Source of the DNA: Iodobacter fluviatilis
GTDB taxonomy: Bacteria; Pseudomonadota; Gammaproteobacteria; Burkholderiales; Chitinibacteraceae
Assembly: GCF_900451195.1 (NCBI RefSeq)
Contig: NZ_UGHR01000001.1
Coordinates: forward strand, 186,001-250,000
Reading direction: 5' to 3'
DNA: 64,000 nucleotides
A program made the translations under genes and the position numbers. The notes beneath the pieces are model-generated. The model did not search any database and had not been told where the DNA came from. It worked only from the letters and a program-made list of their open reading frames with translations. Shown piece by piece: positions 1-8,237 of the stretch; position 1 is the first letter of the stretch, and every line of letters starts with the position of its first letter.

Positions 1-94
1 GAATGACTCATTGATATGAGAAACAGGCTGAGCAATTACGTGCTGTTTATTATAAAAATACTCAGAAGCCAAAGAGCAGTGTTGTATTTATTTT

Positions 95-150
95 GTTCTC
101 TGTGAGACCACGTATTCTCTGAGGCTTCTGTGGCTTAAGGTGTGGGTTTT
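95..150. repeat. Dispersed intergenic repeat, copy A
   Basis: The stretch contains a CTCTGTGAGACCACG block followed by TTCTCTGAGGCTTCTGTGGCTTAA. The same word order (CTCTGTG, TTCTCTG, GTGGCTCAAG) recurs at 11343-11420 and, changed, at 51397-51470; the last word is also in the hairpin at 9686-9739. It lies between the left edge of the window and the GNAT gene and encodes nothing visible. The function is unknown. Confidence 0.5.
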
Positions 151-167
151 GTTATTTCTTTAAGCAT

Positions 168-194
168 GGATTTATGCCGTTCTGGCATAAATCC
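168..194 (-). terminator. Perfect 11-bp stem-loop over the GNAT stop codon
   Basis: GGATTTATGCC and GGCATAAATCC form a perfect 11-bp stem with a 5-nt loop. The stop codon of the minus-strand acetyltransferase lies inside the stem. No clear T-run follows on the minus strand, so it may act as an mRNA 3' stabiliser or a weak terminator. Confidence 0.45.
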
Positions 195-738
195 GCGTAT
201 TACGCAGCGTGCCATCGGGATCTGATCTTTCATTTTTCAGGATGCCTTCAAGCTCAAACCCAGCTTTTTCAGCAACCCGCCAGCTGGCGGTATTTAAATC
301 ATCTGCAATAATCTCTAAACGTTTGGCTTTTAAGTGTTCAAAAGCAAACTGGCTAAGAGCGCTGACGGCTTCGGTGATCAGGCCGTGTCCGTGTAATGAA
401 GTGCGGCACCAATAGCCTATTTCAAATTTGGGAATCTCCCAATCTATTCGGTGCAATCCTGAAGCGCCCACAAATTGCCCGGTTTCTTTTAAAAACACCA
501 GCATATTTAAATTGCTGCGGCTCATAAAATCGGCATGGCTCTGGCGGCAAAAAATTTCTGCATCGTCTGCTGTTGGCTCGTGCATGGCCCATGGCAGCGA
601 GGCGGGGAACTGGCGTAGTTGCTGGATCGATTCTGTTTTGGCTTCGTGCATGGCTAGGCCATCGCCAGAGCGTGGGCAGCGGATAATCAGCCGTTTAGTG
701 GTGATTTCATCAGGAAAATCTAGAAGGATTGGGTTCAT
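172..738 (-). CDS. GNAT family N-acetyltransferase (RimJ/RimL-like)
   Basis: The protein has the Acetyltransf_3 layout. It opens with TTKRLIIRCP, has a central strand FVGASGLHRID, then IGYWC with a Gly-rich acetyl-CoA loop (LHGHGLITEA), and ends with a beta-bulge region (ADDLNTASWRVAEKAGFELEG) typical of RimJ/RimL-type enzymes that acetylate N-terminal or small-molecule amines. The substrate cannot be told. I chose the ATG at 738, giving 188 aa just ahead of the conserved RLIIR strand. A longer frame back to 804 would overlap the end of the cyclophilin gene and adds only a low-complexity leader. The stop lies inside a perfect stem-loop. Confidence 0.85.
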   Translation of the reverse strand: MNPILLDFPDEITTKRLIIRCPRSGDGLAMHEAKTESIQQLRQFPASLPWAMHEPTADDAEIFCRQSHADFMSRSNLNMLVFLKETGQFVGASGLHRIDWEIPKFEIGYWCRTSLHGHGLITEAVSALSQFAFEHLKAKRLEIIADDLNTASWRVAEKAGFELEGILKNERSDPDGTLRNTRIYARTA

Positions 739-757
739 GCTTATGCTCTGAATCGGT

Positions 758-1660
758 TTATTGGATTGCTCGGATGGGGACGCTGGCACTGCATAAATCG
801 ACATGGCCGGGGCTGTTGATAAACCATTGCTCAGCCCTGATACGGCGGGCTTGCAGCAGGTTTTGCCAGCTTTTGCTGTCGGTACGTAGTATTTCCAGCT
901 TGGGGCGCTCGCTGTCAGGCAGATCGCTTAGCAGCCGCACTCGGTTGATCGTGGTTCTTTGTTCTGGTTTTTCATAAAAGCCCATCGCCCCAGTGCCACG
1001 CGGCAGGCCGCTCAGCCATTGCATACCTTGCAGTACCCGGCCAACAAGGGTGATGTTTAAATCCAGGCCACGTGGTGCCTGGCCAATAACGGTGTACAGC
1101 TCGCTGCCGTTGCTGCTGTCGGCGGCCATATCGCGCCCCGCACCCACCATTCCATAGCAATGTGTGAGCCAAGCGCGGCCTGTTTTGGGATTAGCCGCTG
1201 CAGGCATGCCGTTTACCCAGCCTGTTACCGGGGCAAAGGGATCGGTTTCTTTAAGGCGGGTCAGAGGTAGATTTTTGAGGGGAATATCAAATTCGGCCGG
1301 GAGTTTTTTTTCTGCACTGCCTAAAGATTTGGGGCTGCTTTCGCTGTTTGGATCGCCCCATTGGCTGACATAATTATCTTGCACACGAATAATCGCCAGC
1401 TGGTCAAAATATCCTTCATGGGCCATTTTGCGGATATTGGCAACGTGGCGCGGGGCAAAGCGGGGGGCCAGCTCGATGATGACTTGGCCTGCAGCTAAAT
1501 CCATGATCAGAGTGTTGTCCGGATCCAGTGGCCGCCAGTCGCTTGCGGGGGATTTTTCTAAAACCTGAGCACTGGTGATACCCTGCTGTTTACCGGCGGC
1601 AAAGCTGTTGGCGGCCAGTAAAAGTAGGCCAAGGGCAAGTGGTGTCCATTTGCTCAACAT
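758..1660 (-). CDS. Periplasmic cyclophilin-type peptidyl-prolyl isomerase
   Basis: This 300-aa protein starts with a clear Sec signal peptide (MLSKWTPLALGLLLLAANSF, cleavage after the following AA) and so should act in the periplasm. A cyclophilin domain covers roughly residues 45-235. Recognisable pieces are LIMDLAAGQVIIELAPRFAP, HVANIRKMAHEGYFD, and the late core motif LNITLVGRVLQGM. It is longer than minimal cyclophilins, with an insertion around residues 105-150 and a C-terminal tail of about 60 residues. An SD-like CTGGAG precedes the ATG. The family catalyses proline cis-trans isomerisation during protein folding. The thiol-active-site gene upstream on the same strand fits an envelope-folding theme, but that link is inference. 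Confidence 0.85.
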   Translation of the reverse strand: MLSKWTPLALGLLLLAANSFAAGKQQGITSAQVLEKSPASDWRPLDPDNTLIMDLAAGQVIIELAPRFAPRHVANIRKMAHEGYFDQLAIIRVQDNYVSQWGDPNSESSPKSLGSAEKKLPAEFDIPLKNLPLTRLKETDPFAPVTGWVNGMPAAANPKTGRAWLTHCYGMVGAGRDMAADSSNGSELYTVIGQAPRGLDLNITLVGRVLQGMQWLSGLPRGTGAMGFYEKPEQRTTINRVRLLSDLPDSERPKLEILRTDSKSWQNLLQARRIRAEQWFINSPGHVDLCSASVPIRAIQ

Positions 1661-1699
1661 AGAAACTCCAGAAAGGACTGGCAGGCTGAAAAGGCGGGC

Positions 1700-2062
1700 T
1701 TAACTGCTTAAGGCTTGTAAGAATTCATCGCTGTCAAAGCCATCCTTCATCTGATGGCCGCGTACAATCAGAAAAGGGGTACCCACTGCGCCATAGGCGT
1801 TAAATTCCTGCTGGCAGCGCTGATCAATTGTCATATTACATTCGGTGAAGGCAAAACCATTCTGATTTAACCATGATTTAGCCTCGCTGCAATAAGCACA
1901 TTCTGTGGTGGAATACATGGTGACTTCGCCGGGTTTTACGGCGGATGCTAATTGGCTCATCTGGTTTGTGCTGTATTCGGTATTACTTTTATTATTTGAA
2001 TAATGTTTCCAGGTAAATTGCAGCACACCGGCAATAATTAAAAGTGTAATTAACCGCAGCAT
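1700..2062 (-). CDS. Membrane-anchored glutaredoxin-like thiol protein
   Basis: The 120-aa product has one N-terminal hydrophobic segment (about residues 2-17) followed by a small thioredoxin-fold domain. VTMYSTTECAYCSEAKSWL contains a CxxC active site (CAYC). The later GAVGTPFLIV carries the cis-proline typical of glutaredoxin and NrdH-like proteins. The anchor should place the thiol domain on the periplasmic face. It likely reduces or shuffles disulfides; the partner is unknown. It ends about 40 bp upstream of the cyclophilin start on the same strand, so the two may be co-transcribed. Two further Cys (ECNM, QRCQ) lie between the active site and the cis-Pro. Confidence 0.8.
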   Translation of the reverse strand: MLRLITLLIIAGVLQFTWKHYSNNKSNTEYSTNQMSQLASAVKPGEVTMYSTTECAYCSEAKSWLNQNGFAFTECNMTIDQRCQQEFNAYGAVGTPFLIVRGHQMKDGFDSDEFLQALSS

Positions 2063-2113
2063 GGGAGGATGTCCTTTTTAAATCAGCACTAATACTTATT
2101 TTAAATTATCTGG

Positions 2114-2149
2114 ATAAAAAAATGCTTCAAGCCTTAGCTTGAAGCATTT
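2114..2149 (-). terminator. Rho-independent terminator after the Ivy-like gene
   Basis: AAATGCTTCAAG and CTTGAAGCATTT form a perfect 12-bp stem with a 6-nt loop. On the minus strand the stem runs into seven or more T. It sits just downstream of the stop of the Ivy-like gene. Confidence 0.85.
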
Positions 2150-2225
2150 GTATATTACGGCTTTGAGCATATTTATTGCAAATATGTATTTATATATGAA
2201 TATTTTTGTGTTGTTTATTGCGGTA

Positions 2226-2732
2226 TTAATCAATCACAATCGGCCGCTTTGCTTGGCTGTCCAGCATTTTTTGTAAGGGGCTGTCGGCGGTTTCATATTC
2301 GCTGATCAGCTGCTGCTCTGTGCTATTGGGGGCTCCCAGCCAGCGTGCACTGGTGTCATCCGTTTTGTAGCGGGCCACTATTCGTTTTTGAGCGGGTGAA
2401 TAAAGCATGCTGACCGAGTGGCCGCAGTTGTGTGGTTCGCATACGGAGCTAAGCAAATAGGGCTGCTTTGCGATCAGCAGCGGGGTAACCGGGCTTGATA
2501 CCCCTTTGCCCACCCAGCGTGGCGTTTTTATGCCTGCTGTTTTAAATATTTTATCCAGCTGCTGGCGCAGTGGTTTATCTGCAGCATAAACATCAAAGAA
2601 GTAGGCACACTTGCTGCTGTCTGTGCAGGTGAGCGCTTCTTTGCTACTGATCTTTTGAGCTTCTGCGTTTAAAGGAATAAAAAACAGCGCAAATAATGCG
2701 CTGCAGATTGAAAAATGGCGTAGTCCTTGCAT
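2226..2732 (-). CDS. Ivy-type lysozyme inhibitor, periplasmic
   Basis: The 168-aa protein starts with a signal peptide (MQGLRHFSICSALFALFFIP, processed near NAEA). It carries CEPHNCG, the loop characteristic of Ivy, in which the His between two Cys blocks the active site of c-type lysozyme. The downstream strands (SVSMLYSPAQKRIVARY and ARWLGAPN) also match the Ivy fold. It should protect peptidoglycan from host or predator lysozyme in the periplasm. I chose the ATG at 2732 because AAGGAAGA lies just upstream. An extension to 2825 would run into the end of chaA. A strong terminator follows the gene. Confidence 0.85.
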   Translation of the reverse strand: MQGLRHFSICSALFALFFIPLNAEAQKISSKEALTCTDSSKCAYFFDVYAADKPLRQQLDKIFKTAGIKTPRWVGKGVSSPVTPLLIAKQPYLLSSVCEPHNCGHSVSMLYSPAQKRIVARYKTDDTSARWLGAPNSTEQQLISEYETADSPLQKMLDSQAKRPIVID

Positions 2733-2790
2733 GATTCTTCCTTCGCTAAGACTGCCTGCAGGGGGCTGATTCACCTGCAGGCTTTGTTGT

Positions 2791-3870
2791 TTATGGAATG
2801 ACGGTGGTAAATAAATAAACGGCAAAAATCACCAGCAGAACCACGCCCGGCAAGACCGTTGTTTTACCTGTGCCTAAAGACAGCATGGTGGTAAAGAGCG
2901 ACAGCACCAGTAATACGGTGGATTTGATATCCAGCCCCAAGGTCAGCGTTAAGCCGCTGATCAGCGAGAGTACGGCTACCGTTGGAATCGTCAGGCCGAT
3001 ACTGGCAAGCGCCGAGCCCAGTGCCAGATTCAGGCTGGTTTGCAGGCGATTTGCTCGTGCGGCATGCACGGCCGCAATGCCTTCAGGCAGCAGGACAACG
3101 GCCGCAATAATGACGCCAACCACGGCTTTGGGCGCACCCATGCTGGCTACGCCCTGCTCGATACTGGGTGCCAGAGCCTTGGCAAGCAGTACGACTGCGG
3201 CAAGGCATACCAGCAGCAACAGGCTGCTGATAGCGGTGGTGCTGAGCGATGGAGGGGCCGCATGCGCTTCTTCATCGCCTGCTTCGCCATGGCTGGGCAG
3301 AAAATAATCGCGGTGTCTGATGGTTTGAACCAGCACAAAAGTGCCATAGAGCGTGAGTGTGACCACGGCAATAAAGATCAGCTGGCTGGAGGTATAAACA
3401 GGGCCTGGGGCGCTGGTCGTGTAATTGGGTAATATCAACGTAAGCACTGCAATGGCGGCCAGCGTAGTGAGTGCCGCGCTGACACCATCCAAGCTAAAGG
3501 TTTGCTCTTTAAAGCGCGCACCGCCAACCAGCAGGCAGATACCAATAATGCCGTTCAGAATAATCATGACCGCTGCGAAAACGGTATCTCTGGCCAGTGC
3601 CGTGGTTTCTGGCCCGCCTGCCATCATCAGAGAAACAATCAATGCAACTTCAATAATGGTGACGGCTACAGCCAGCACCAGCGTTCCATATGGCTCGCCA
3701 ACACGGTGGGCAACAACTTCAGCGTGGTGAACCGCTGCTAAAACACCGCCAAATAAGCCAATAGTTAATAAACTAAGATAAACAGCACCCATGCCCTGCA
3801 CTGGGATCAGATATAGCACCCAAGCAATGATGGGGGCGGCGATGGTCCAGATAGGCAGTGTTACTTTCAT
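2791..3870 (-). CDS. chaA: Calcium/sodium:proton antiporter ChaA
   Basis: This 359-aa integral membrane protein has about eleven hydrophobic segments and two internally related halves. Each half carries an acidic alpha-repeat typical of cation/Ca2+ exchangers: VTIIEVALIVSLMM in the first half and LLPEGIAAVHAARANRLQTS in the second. A charged loop (GEAGDEEAHAAPP) separates them. The length is close to E. coli ChaA. The protein exchanges Ca2+, Na+ or K+ for protons across the inner membrane, mainly at alkaline pH. It stands upstream of the Ivy-like gene with a gap of about 60 bp, so the two may share a transcript. Confidence 0.9.
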   Translation of the reverse strand: MKVTLPIWTIAAPIIAWVLYLIPVQGMGAVYLSLLTIGLFGGVLAAVHHAEVVAHRVGEPYGTLVLAVAVTIIEVALIVSLMMAGGPETTALARDTVFAAVMIILNGIIGICLLVGGARFKEQTFSLDGVSAALTTLAAIAVLTLILPNYTTSAPGPVYTSSQLIFIAVVTLTLYGTFVLVQTIRHRDYFLPSHGEAGDEEAHAAPPSLSTTAISSLLLLVCLAAVVLLAKALAPSIEQGVASMGAPKAVVGVIIAAVVLLPEGIAAVHAARANRLQTSLNLALGSALASIGLTIPTVAVLSLISGLTLTLGLDIKSTVLLVLSLFTTMLSLGTGKTTVLPGVVLLVIFAVYLFTTVIP

Positions 3871-4042
3871 CGTGACGCCAGAGAGAGGGGATTCAACATA
3901 AGATGCTCCAGTGTGAGGTCAGGCTGTGGGGGACAATCTATTGTGCACAGATATGCATATCGGGCACAGAGCTGATCTGCAGATTTGTGCAAATCAGACG
4001 CTATTGCACATATTGAGGAGGGTATTGCAGGCTAAGTGTCGT

Positions 4043-4156
4043 ATGAATGACGGGGCAACGCGAAAGACTATGCGCTGGTTGGAGCGGCAAGGCTATAAAA
4101 AGTTCATAGTAAACAGATATTTTTTTGAACAAGCTAATCAGGCTGCTTATGATTAG
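4043..4156 (+). CDS. Doubtful 37-codon ORF in the chaA/PEP-CTERM gap
   Basis: In the 350-bp gap an ATG at 4043 opens 37 codons rich in Arg, Lys and aromatics (MNDGATRKTMRWLERQGYKK at the start). A GGAGG-like stretch lies more than 20 nt upstream, which is too far for a normal start. The bidirectional hairpin at 4169-4195 sits just after the stop. I recognise no family. The rest of 3871-4222 shows no other feature. It may not be a gene. Confidence 0.2.
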   Translation: MNDGATRKTMRWLERQGYKKFIVNRYFFEQANQAAYD

Positions 4157-4162
4157 CTTTAA

Positions 4163-4195
4163 GAATAAAAAACCACAGCAAGTTGCTGTGGTTTT
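4163..4195 (-). terminator. Terminator of the PEP-CTERM gene (works both ways)
   Basis: AAAACCACAGCAA and TTGCTGTGGTTTT form a perfect 13-bp stem with a one-base centre. On the minus strand it continues into six T. On the plus strand only four T follow. Confidence 0.8.
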
Positions 4196-4222
4196 AAAAA
4201 GGCAAATCAAAAATTTGTTTCT

Positions 4223-4804
4223 TTATCTGATTTGCTTGCGGCGGCGTGAAACCCATACGCTGACGAGGCCAAGACCAAGCAGCGCATACGTTTCTGGCTC
4301 TGGCACTGGGGTAGTAACAATATTATCAAACTGGCTGTTTGCACCTGCCCAAGATACTTTTGTCAGATCTGTTTTATTAAAAATGGCAGTTTGCAAACCT
4401 TTGGCAGAATCAAAAACGACTGTTTCATAGCTTGTGCCCAGTTTGCTGAAAAAGCTGAATGTAATTGAGCCTGTTTCACCCTGGTTAAAAACATCCGCTA
4501 GGTCAATAGAATTAAAATTAAATAAAGATTTATTGGCCAGCTCAATACTGGTTTTGCTGCCGCTGTAATTTACAAAAACCGCGGCATGGCCAGTATCTGC
4601 CTGAAAATCAGAATTGGCTCCCCAAACGCCTAAGCGCTCATCCCCTAGGCTGTCGTTATTAATAATATAGCCATTGGAATTAATCGAATTGAAAGCATGA
4701 TAATACTCATCATGGCTTAAATCATTGAAATCAATTACGGTAGCATTTGCAAAAGTGCTTAAAGCAAAAATTGAGCTGGCAAGAAACAGCTTGGTTCGCA
4801 GCAT
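4223..4804 (-). CDS. PEP-CTERM domain secreted protein
   Basis: The 193-aa protein begins with a signal peptide (MLRTKLFLASSIFALSTFAN). It ends with a textbook PEP-CTERM sorting tail: VPEPETYALLGLGLV, a hydrophobic helix, then the basic stretch SRRRKQIR. Such tails are recognised by the membrane protease/transpeptidase exosortase (EpsH/XrtA), usually in exopolysaccharide-producing bacteria. The middle is a beta-rich domain with TGSITFSFFSKLG, as in many PEP-CTERM cargo proteins. The biological role is unknown. No exosortase gene is in the window. An AAGGA ribosome site precedes the ATG, and a 10-bp palindrome GTCCCGGGAC lies at 4849-4858 in the promoter region, next to a minus-strand TTGACA. 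Confidence 0.85.
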   Translation of the reverse strand: MLRTKLFLASSIFALSTFANATVIDFNDLSHDEYYHAFNSINSNGYIINNDSLGDERLGVWGANSDFQADTGHAAVFVNYSGSKTSIELANKSLFNFNSIDLADVFNQGETGSITFSFFSKLGTSYETVVFDSAKGLQTAIFNKTDLTKVSWAGANSQFDNIVTTPVPEPETYALLGLGLVSVWVSRRRKQIR

Positions 4805-4992
4805 AGCGTGTCCTTAGATTAGAAAATAACGATATTCGAGTATTTTCTGTCCCGGGACTTGCGCATGTCAAAACAATAATTTAATTTGTTGTAAGTTTGG
4901 TGTTTGTTTTTGTTGTGATTAGCCCCGTGTATCGAATGAGCGTGTTGAAAGCTTGCCTTGCGGCGGCACTCGCAGTGGCAAGCCGGATCGGT

Positions 4993-5709
4993 TTAGTTGT
5001 CTGCTTGGTCTTTACGCTTAACCGTCACAATTTGATAAACCCCGCCAAATATCGTGCGTTTTTGCCAGATGTATTGATCTGCATGGCTGGCGAAATGGCT
5101 GATTTCATGATGCCAGAGTGCTTCTGCAAAAGGCTCTAACTTAGCGTTCACCCATTTTAAGATCCAGCGTATGGGTTGCCAGACGGATGGCTTATGGTAA
5201 TCCACAAACAAGACTTTGCCGCCAGCGGGCATTTTGTTCAGCATATGGTCAACGATGACACGCTTTTTATCGTCGGGGACTTCATGCAATAAAAAGAAGC
5301 TGCAAATCAGATCAAATGTTTTATCGCACTGATAAGTCGCTGCATCTGAGCGGATGACTTTGGCCCATGGGTAGATGGCGAGTTTACGCTGGCCATGCTC
5401 GATTTGTGCCGGAGTGATGTCGGTGAGGTGAAAGCAGCCATCCGGCCCTGTTTTTTGCGCCACTTTACGCACTAAATCACCATAAACATGGGCGACTTGC
5501 CAGACTTTCATGCCCGGTTGAATCTCATTCAGATAAGCACGCATCAGGCGCTGATCATTGCCAAACAGCAGCACTTTGACCACCAGATTATGGTCCAGCT
5601 GATTCACACGGCGTGGGTTGACATAAGCCCAGTCGTACACCTCGGTCATGTAATCAGGAACGCCTTCGTAATAAGGGTTCTCAGGCAGTTTGGGATGATT
5701 TTTTGTCAT
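4993..5709 (-). CDS. rquA: RquA, rhodoquinone biosynthesis methyltransferase-like enzyme
   Basis: The 238-aa protein has a class I SAM-methyltransferase fold, but its motif I is altered. Where methyltransferases have an acidic-GxGxG loop, it reads VWQVAHVYGDLV, which as I remember the family is the RquA signature. Other RquA-like parts are VYDWAYVNPRRVNQLDHNLV near the start, FFLLHEVPDDKKR, VLFVDYHKPSVW, and LEPFAEALWHHEI. RquA converts ubiquinone to rhodoquinone, a low-potential quinone used for fumarate reduction under low oxygen. An AGGAAG site precedes the ATG. It stands alone, between the PEP-CTERM gene and rhlE, on the same strand. The alternative is an uncharacterised methyltransferase. 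Confidence 0.8.
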   Translation of the reverse strand: MTKNHPKLPENPYYEGVPDYMTEVYDWAYVNPRRVNQLDHNLVVKVLLFGNDQRLMRAYLNEIQPGMKVWQVAHVYGDLVRKVAQKTGPDGCFHLTDITPAQIEHGQRKLAIYPWAKVIRSDAATYQCDKTFDLICSFFLLHEVPDDKKRVIVDHMLNKMPAGGKVLFVDYHKPSVWQPIRWILKWVNAKLEPFAEALWHHEISHFASHADQYIWQKRTIFGGVYQIVTVKRKDQADN

Positions 5710-5821
5710 GGCAGCGCTTCCTGAATAATGTCCTTAGCTTAGATTGGTTTTGCCCACGTTGTTTTGAGCTGGACCAAGATTTGCGCCTGACATATTCACA
5801 CCGCAGGCCGTTTATTGCGGG

Positions 5822-5849
5822 CAAAAAAAAACGGCGCTGAACGCGCCGT
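5822..5849 (-). terminator. Terminator of rhlE
   Basis: ACGGCGC and GCGCCGT form a GC-rich stem with a 5-nt loop, followed on the minus strand by nine T. It lies directly after the rhlE stop. Confidence 0.85.
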
Positions 5850-5867
5850 TTTGGGAGGTATTAAAGC

Positions 5868-7586
5868 TTAATGATGACGGCCGCCAGAGCGTTTGATCGG
5901 TGCAAATAGTGCTGCAACTGGGGTGTTTTCATTGCTCAGTGGTTGTTGATCCCCACGTGGCTTGGCCGCCGGGCGTGGTGCGCTGCTGCGGGCATCGCTG
6001 CGAGGGGCACGATCAGGATAGCCACGATCTTGCGGTGCACGCGAATCACTGCGGCCAGTACGCGGATTACTGCGGCCGTCGCCAGCCGGGCGTGGGCTGG
6101 CTGATGTGCGTGCTTCACCGCGTGGATTGGTGTTAAAGCGGCCTTCGCCAGCCGGACGCGGGCTGGCTGATGTGCGTGCTTCACCGCGTGGATTGGTGTT
6201 GAAACGGCCTTCACCGGCCGGGCGTGGCGTGGCGGGTGAACGGGCCTCTCCGCGTGATTCATTATTGAAACGTGGGCGAGCATCCGGGTTAAACGGCGGA
6301 CGGGCAGGGCGTGGCGCATCGCCAGCCGCAGCAGCTGCCGGGGCACGATCGCTGCGATTATGCCCGCGTGGTGGACGGCCGCTGTTTGGATTGCGCGGAT
6401 CGTGCTTGCGCTGTGCACCATTGCGGCCATTTAAGATAGGCTCTGCTTTGATGCTTGGATCAACCGCAAAACCTTCTACGCTTTCACGGGTGATATCGCG
6501 TTTGATCAGGCGTTCAATATCATTCAGTAGCTTGTGCTCATCCACACAAACCAGTGAAATGGCTTCGCCTTCGGAGCCAGCTCGGCCAGTACGGCCAATA
6601 CGGTGTACATAATCTTCGGCGACATTCGGCAGCTCAAAGTTCACCACGTGTGGCAATTCTTCGATATCAATCCCACGGGCCGCAATATCGGTGGCGCACA
6701 GCACTTGCAGCGTGCCGGATTTAAACTCGGCCAGCGCACGGGTACGGGCGGCCTGGCTTTTATTGCCGTGAATGGCCAGCGAGTTAATGCCTTCTTTAGT
6801 CAGCTGCTCAGCCAAGCGGTTTGCGCCGTGCTTGGTGCGGGTAAACACCAGCACCTGAAACCAGTTTTTATCTTTGATCAGCTTGGTTAGCAGTTCGCGT
6901 TTACGCTCACGATCAACAAAGTAAACCTTTTGCGTAATCATTTCGGCGGTGGCATTACGGCGGGCCACTTCGATCAGCGCAGGGTTATCTAAGAGACCAT
7001 CGGCCAGTGTTTTGATTTCGTCAGAAAAAGTAGCGGAGAACAGTAAGTTCTGACGCTTGGCTGGCAATAAAGCCAGCACTTTTTTGATATCACGAATAAA
7101 GCCCATATCCAGCATACGATCGGCTTCGTCCAGAATCAGCACTTCAACACCGCTTAAATCAACGGTTTTCTGTGAGATATGGTCGAGTAAACGCCCCGGT
7201 GTGGCCACCAGAATATCCACATGGCCACGCAGCTGTTTAATTTGCGGATTAATACTCACGCCACCAAACATCATCATGGATTTCAGTGGCAGATATTTAC
7301 CATAATCGCGCACGCTTTCTTCAACCTGCGCGGCTAATTCACGCGTCGGGGTTAGGATCAGCGCACGGATTTTTTTGCTGGCGGAAGGTTTGCTGCTCAG
7401 AATATGCAGCAGTGGCAGGGTAAAGCCGGCGGTCTTGCCGGTGCCGGTTTGTGCGCCAGCAAGTAAATCACCACCGGATAACACAGCAGGAATAGCCTGC
7501 TGCTGAATAGGGGTTGGCGTGGTGTAGCCAAGTTCAGTAACGGCGCGGACGATATCGTCCGCAAGCCCTAGGGCGGAAAAACTCAT
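5868..7586 (-). CDS. rhlE: DEAD-box ATP-dependent RNA helicase RhlE
   Basis: The 572-aa protein has all helicase core motifs in order: the Q motif with [21 protein letters not shown] (Walker A), [30 protein letters not shown], then [11 protein letters not shown] and [10 protein letters not shown]. The core ends near residue 375. The remaining tail of about 200 residues is Arg/Gly/Pro/Asn-rich and largely disordered, with two exact-like 22-residue repeats plus a partial one. Such tails bind RNA non-specifically. RhlE-type helicases act in ribosome assembly and RNA turnover, often at low temperature. CTGGAG precedes the ATG. A 650-bp non-coding leader lies upstream. Confidence 0.92.
   Translation of the reverse strand: MSFSALGLADDIVRAVTELGYTTPTPIQQQAIPAVLSGGDLLAGAQTGTGKTAGFTLPLLHILSSKPSASKKIRALILTPTRELAAQVEESVRDYGKYLPLKSMMMFGGVSINPQIKQLRGHVDILVATPGRLLDHISQKTVDLSGVEVLILDEADRMLDMGFIRDIKKVLALLPAKRQNLLFSATFSDEIKTLADGLLDNPALIEVARRNATAEMITQKVYFVDRERKRELLTKLIKDKNWFQVLVFTRTKHGANRLAEQLTKEGINSLAIHGNKSQAARTRALAEFKSGTLQVLCATDIAARGIDIEELPHVVNFELPNVAEDYVHRIGRTGRAGSEGEAISLVCVDEHKLLNDIERLIKRDITRESVEGFAVDPSIKAEPILNGRNGAQRKHDPRNPNSGRPPRGHNRSDRAPAAAAAGDAPRPARPPFNPDARPRFNNESRGEARSPATPRPAGEGRFNTNPRGEARTSASPRPAGEGRFNTNPRGEARTSASPRPAGDGRSNPRTGRSDSRAPQDRGYPDRAPRSDARSSAPRPAAKPRGDQQPLSNENTPVAALFAPIKRSGGRHH
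6079..6232 (-). repeat. 66-bp in-frame tandem repeat in the rhlE tail
   Basis: Units 6079-6144 and 6145-6210 differ at only a few bases; a diverged partial third copy follows. The period of 66 bp is 22 codons, so the frame is kept. Each unit encodes [20 protein letters not shown] plus two residues. Copy number may vary between strains. Confidence 0.9.
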
Positions 7587-7960
7587 TCAAACTCCAGAGG
7601 AGATATCGGCCTGTCGCTAAGGATAGCGCCAGTCAAAGGCAGATGGGGTAGGTGTTTAGAAACCTTAGCCAAGTAGGATATCAAGATAGATCACTCAACC
7701 GCATTCTGCTTAGCTGAATATCAGCCAGCTTTAAGCGACTCAGGCTGCACTTGTTTCACCTGATTTTAAAACCATCGTGAACAGACTGGTTGTGTAAATC
7801 TAGCCAAACAGGGCGCTGAGTCGTCTTTCACTTCAGCCCGCTAAGCCCAGTAGTTTGCAGGGTTGACCGTGAATGATTTTGTAACAGCTGAGGATGAATA
7901 TGCTTGATGGCGTACTTGGATTGTGCAGCGCGCTGACTGGGTAACGCGCTCACTATGGGC

Positions 7961-7992
7961 ATTATACCTGTGTACGTGCCGTGCCGTGTAAA
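7961..7992 (-). promoter_or_regulatory. Possible rhlE promoter within a 650-bp gap
   Basis: On the minus strand a perfect TATAAT (7966-7961) is preceded by TTTACA (7992-7987). The spacing of 20 bp is longer than ideal. If used, rhlE would have a leader of roughly 370 nt. The rest of the 7587-8237 gap has no credible ORF. A hairpin with AAAAAAGAG and CTCTTTTTT arms lies at 8113-8147, on the plus-strand side. Confidence 0.35.
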
Positions 7993-8237
7993 GCAATCTT
8001 CAATTAGTTCGAAATACCGCTGCTGACCGGCATGGCTCAGCGGCGATTATTCACTGCGGATGCTTGTATTTATGGCGTGTTTGATGGATTTAATGGCGTA
8101 TTCAGTCGGGATAAAAAAGAGAATAAAAGCATTCTGTGCTCTTTTTTGGCTTGATTGGTGATGTAAATGCTATTTTCATAATATTCCATTTCTTTCAGCT
8201 AAAGAAATTATGAAGAAATAAAATCGTTGTGTAGTAT

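Noticed and set aside
6079..6232. Possible CRISPR-like repeat
   Set aside because: Units are directly adjacent with no spacers, keep a 66-bp period and encode protein in frame.
6106..6612. Plus-strand ORF opposite rhlE
   Set aside because: It is the complement of the repeated, GC-rich helicase tail; the minus-strand gene has full helicase motifs.
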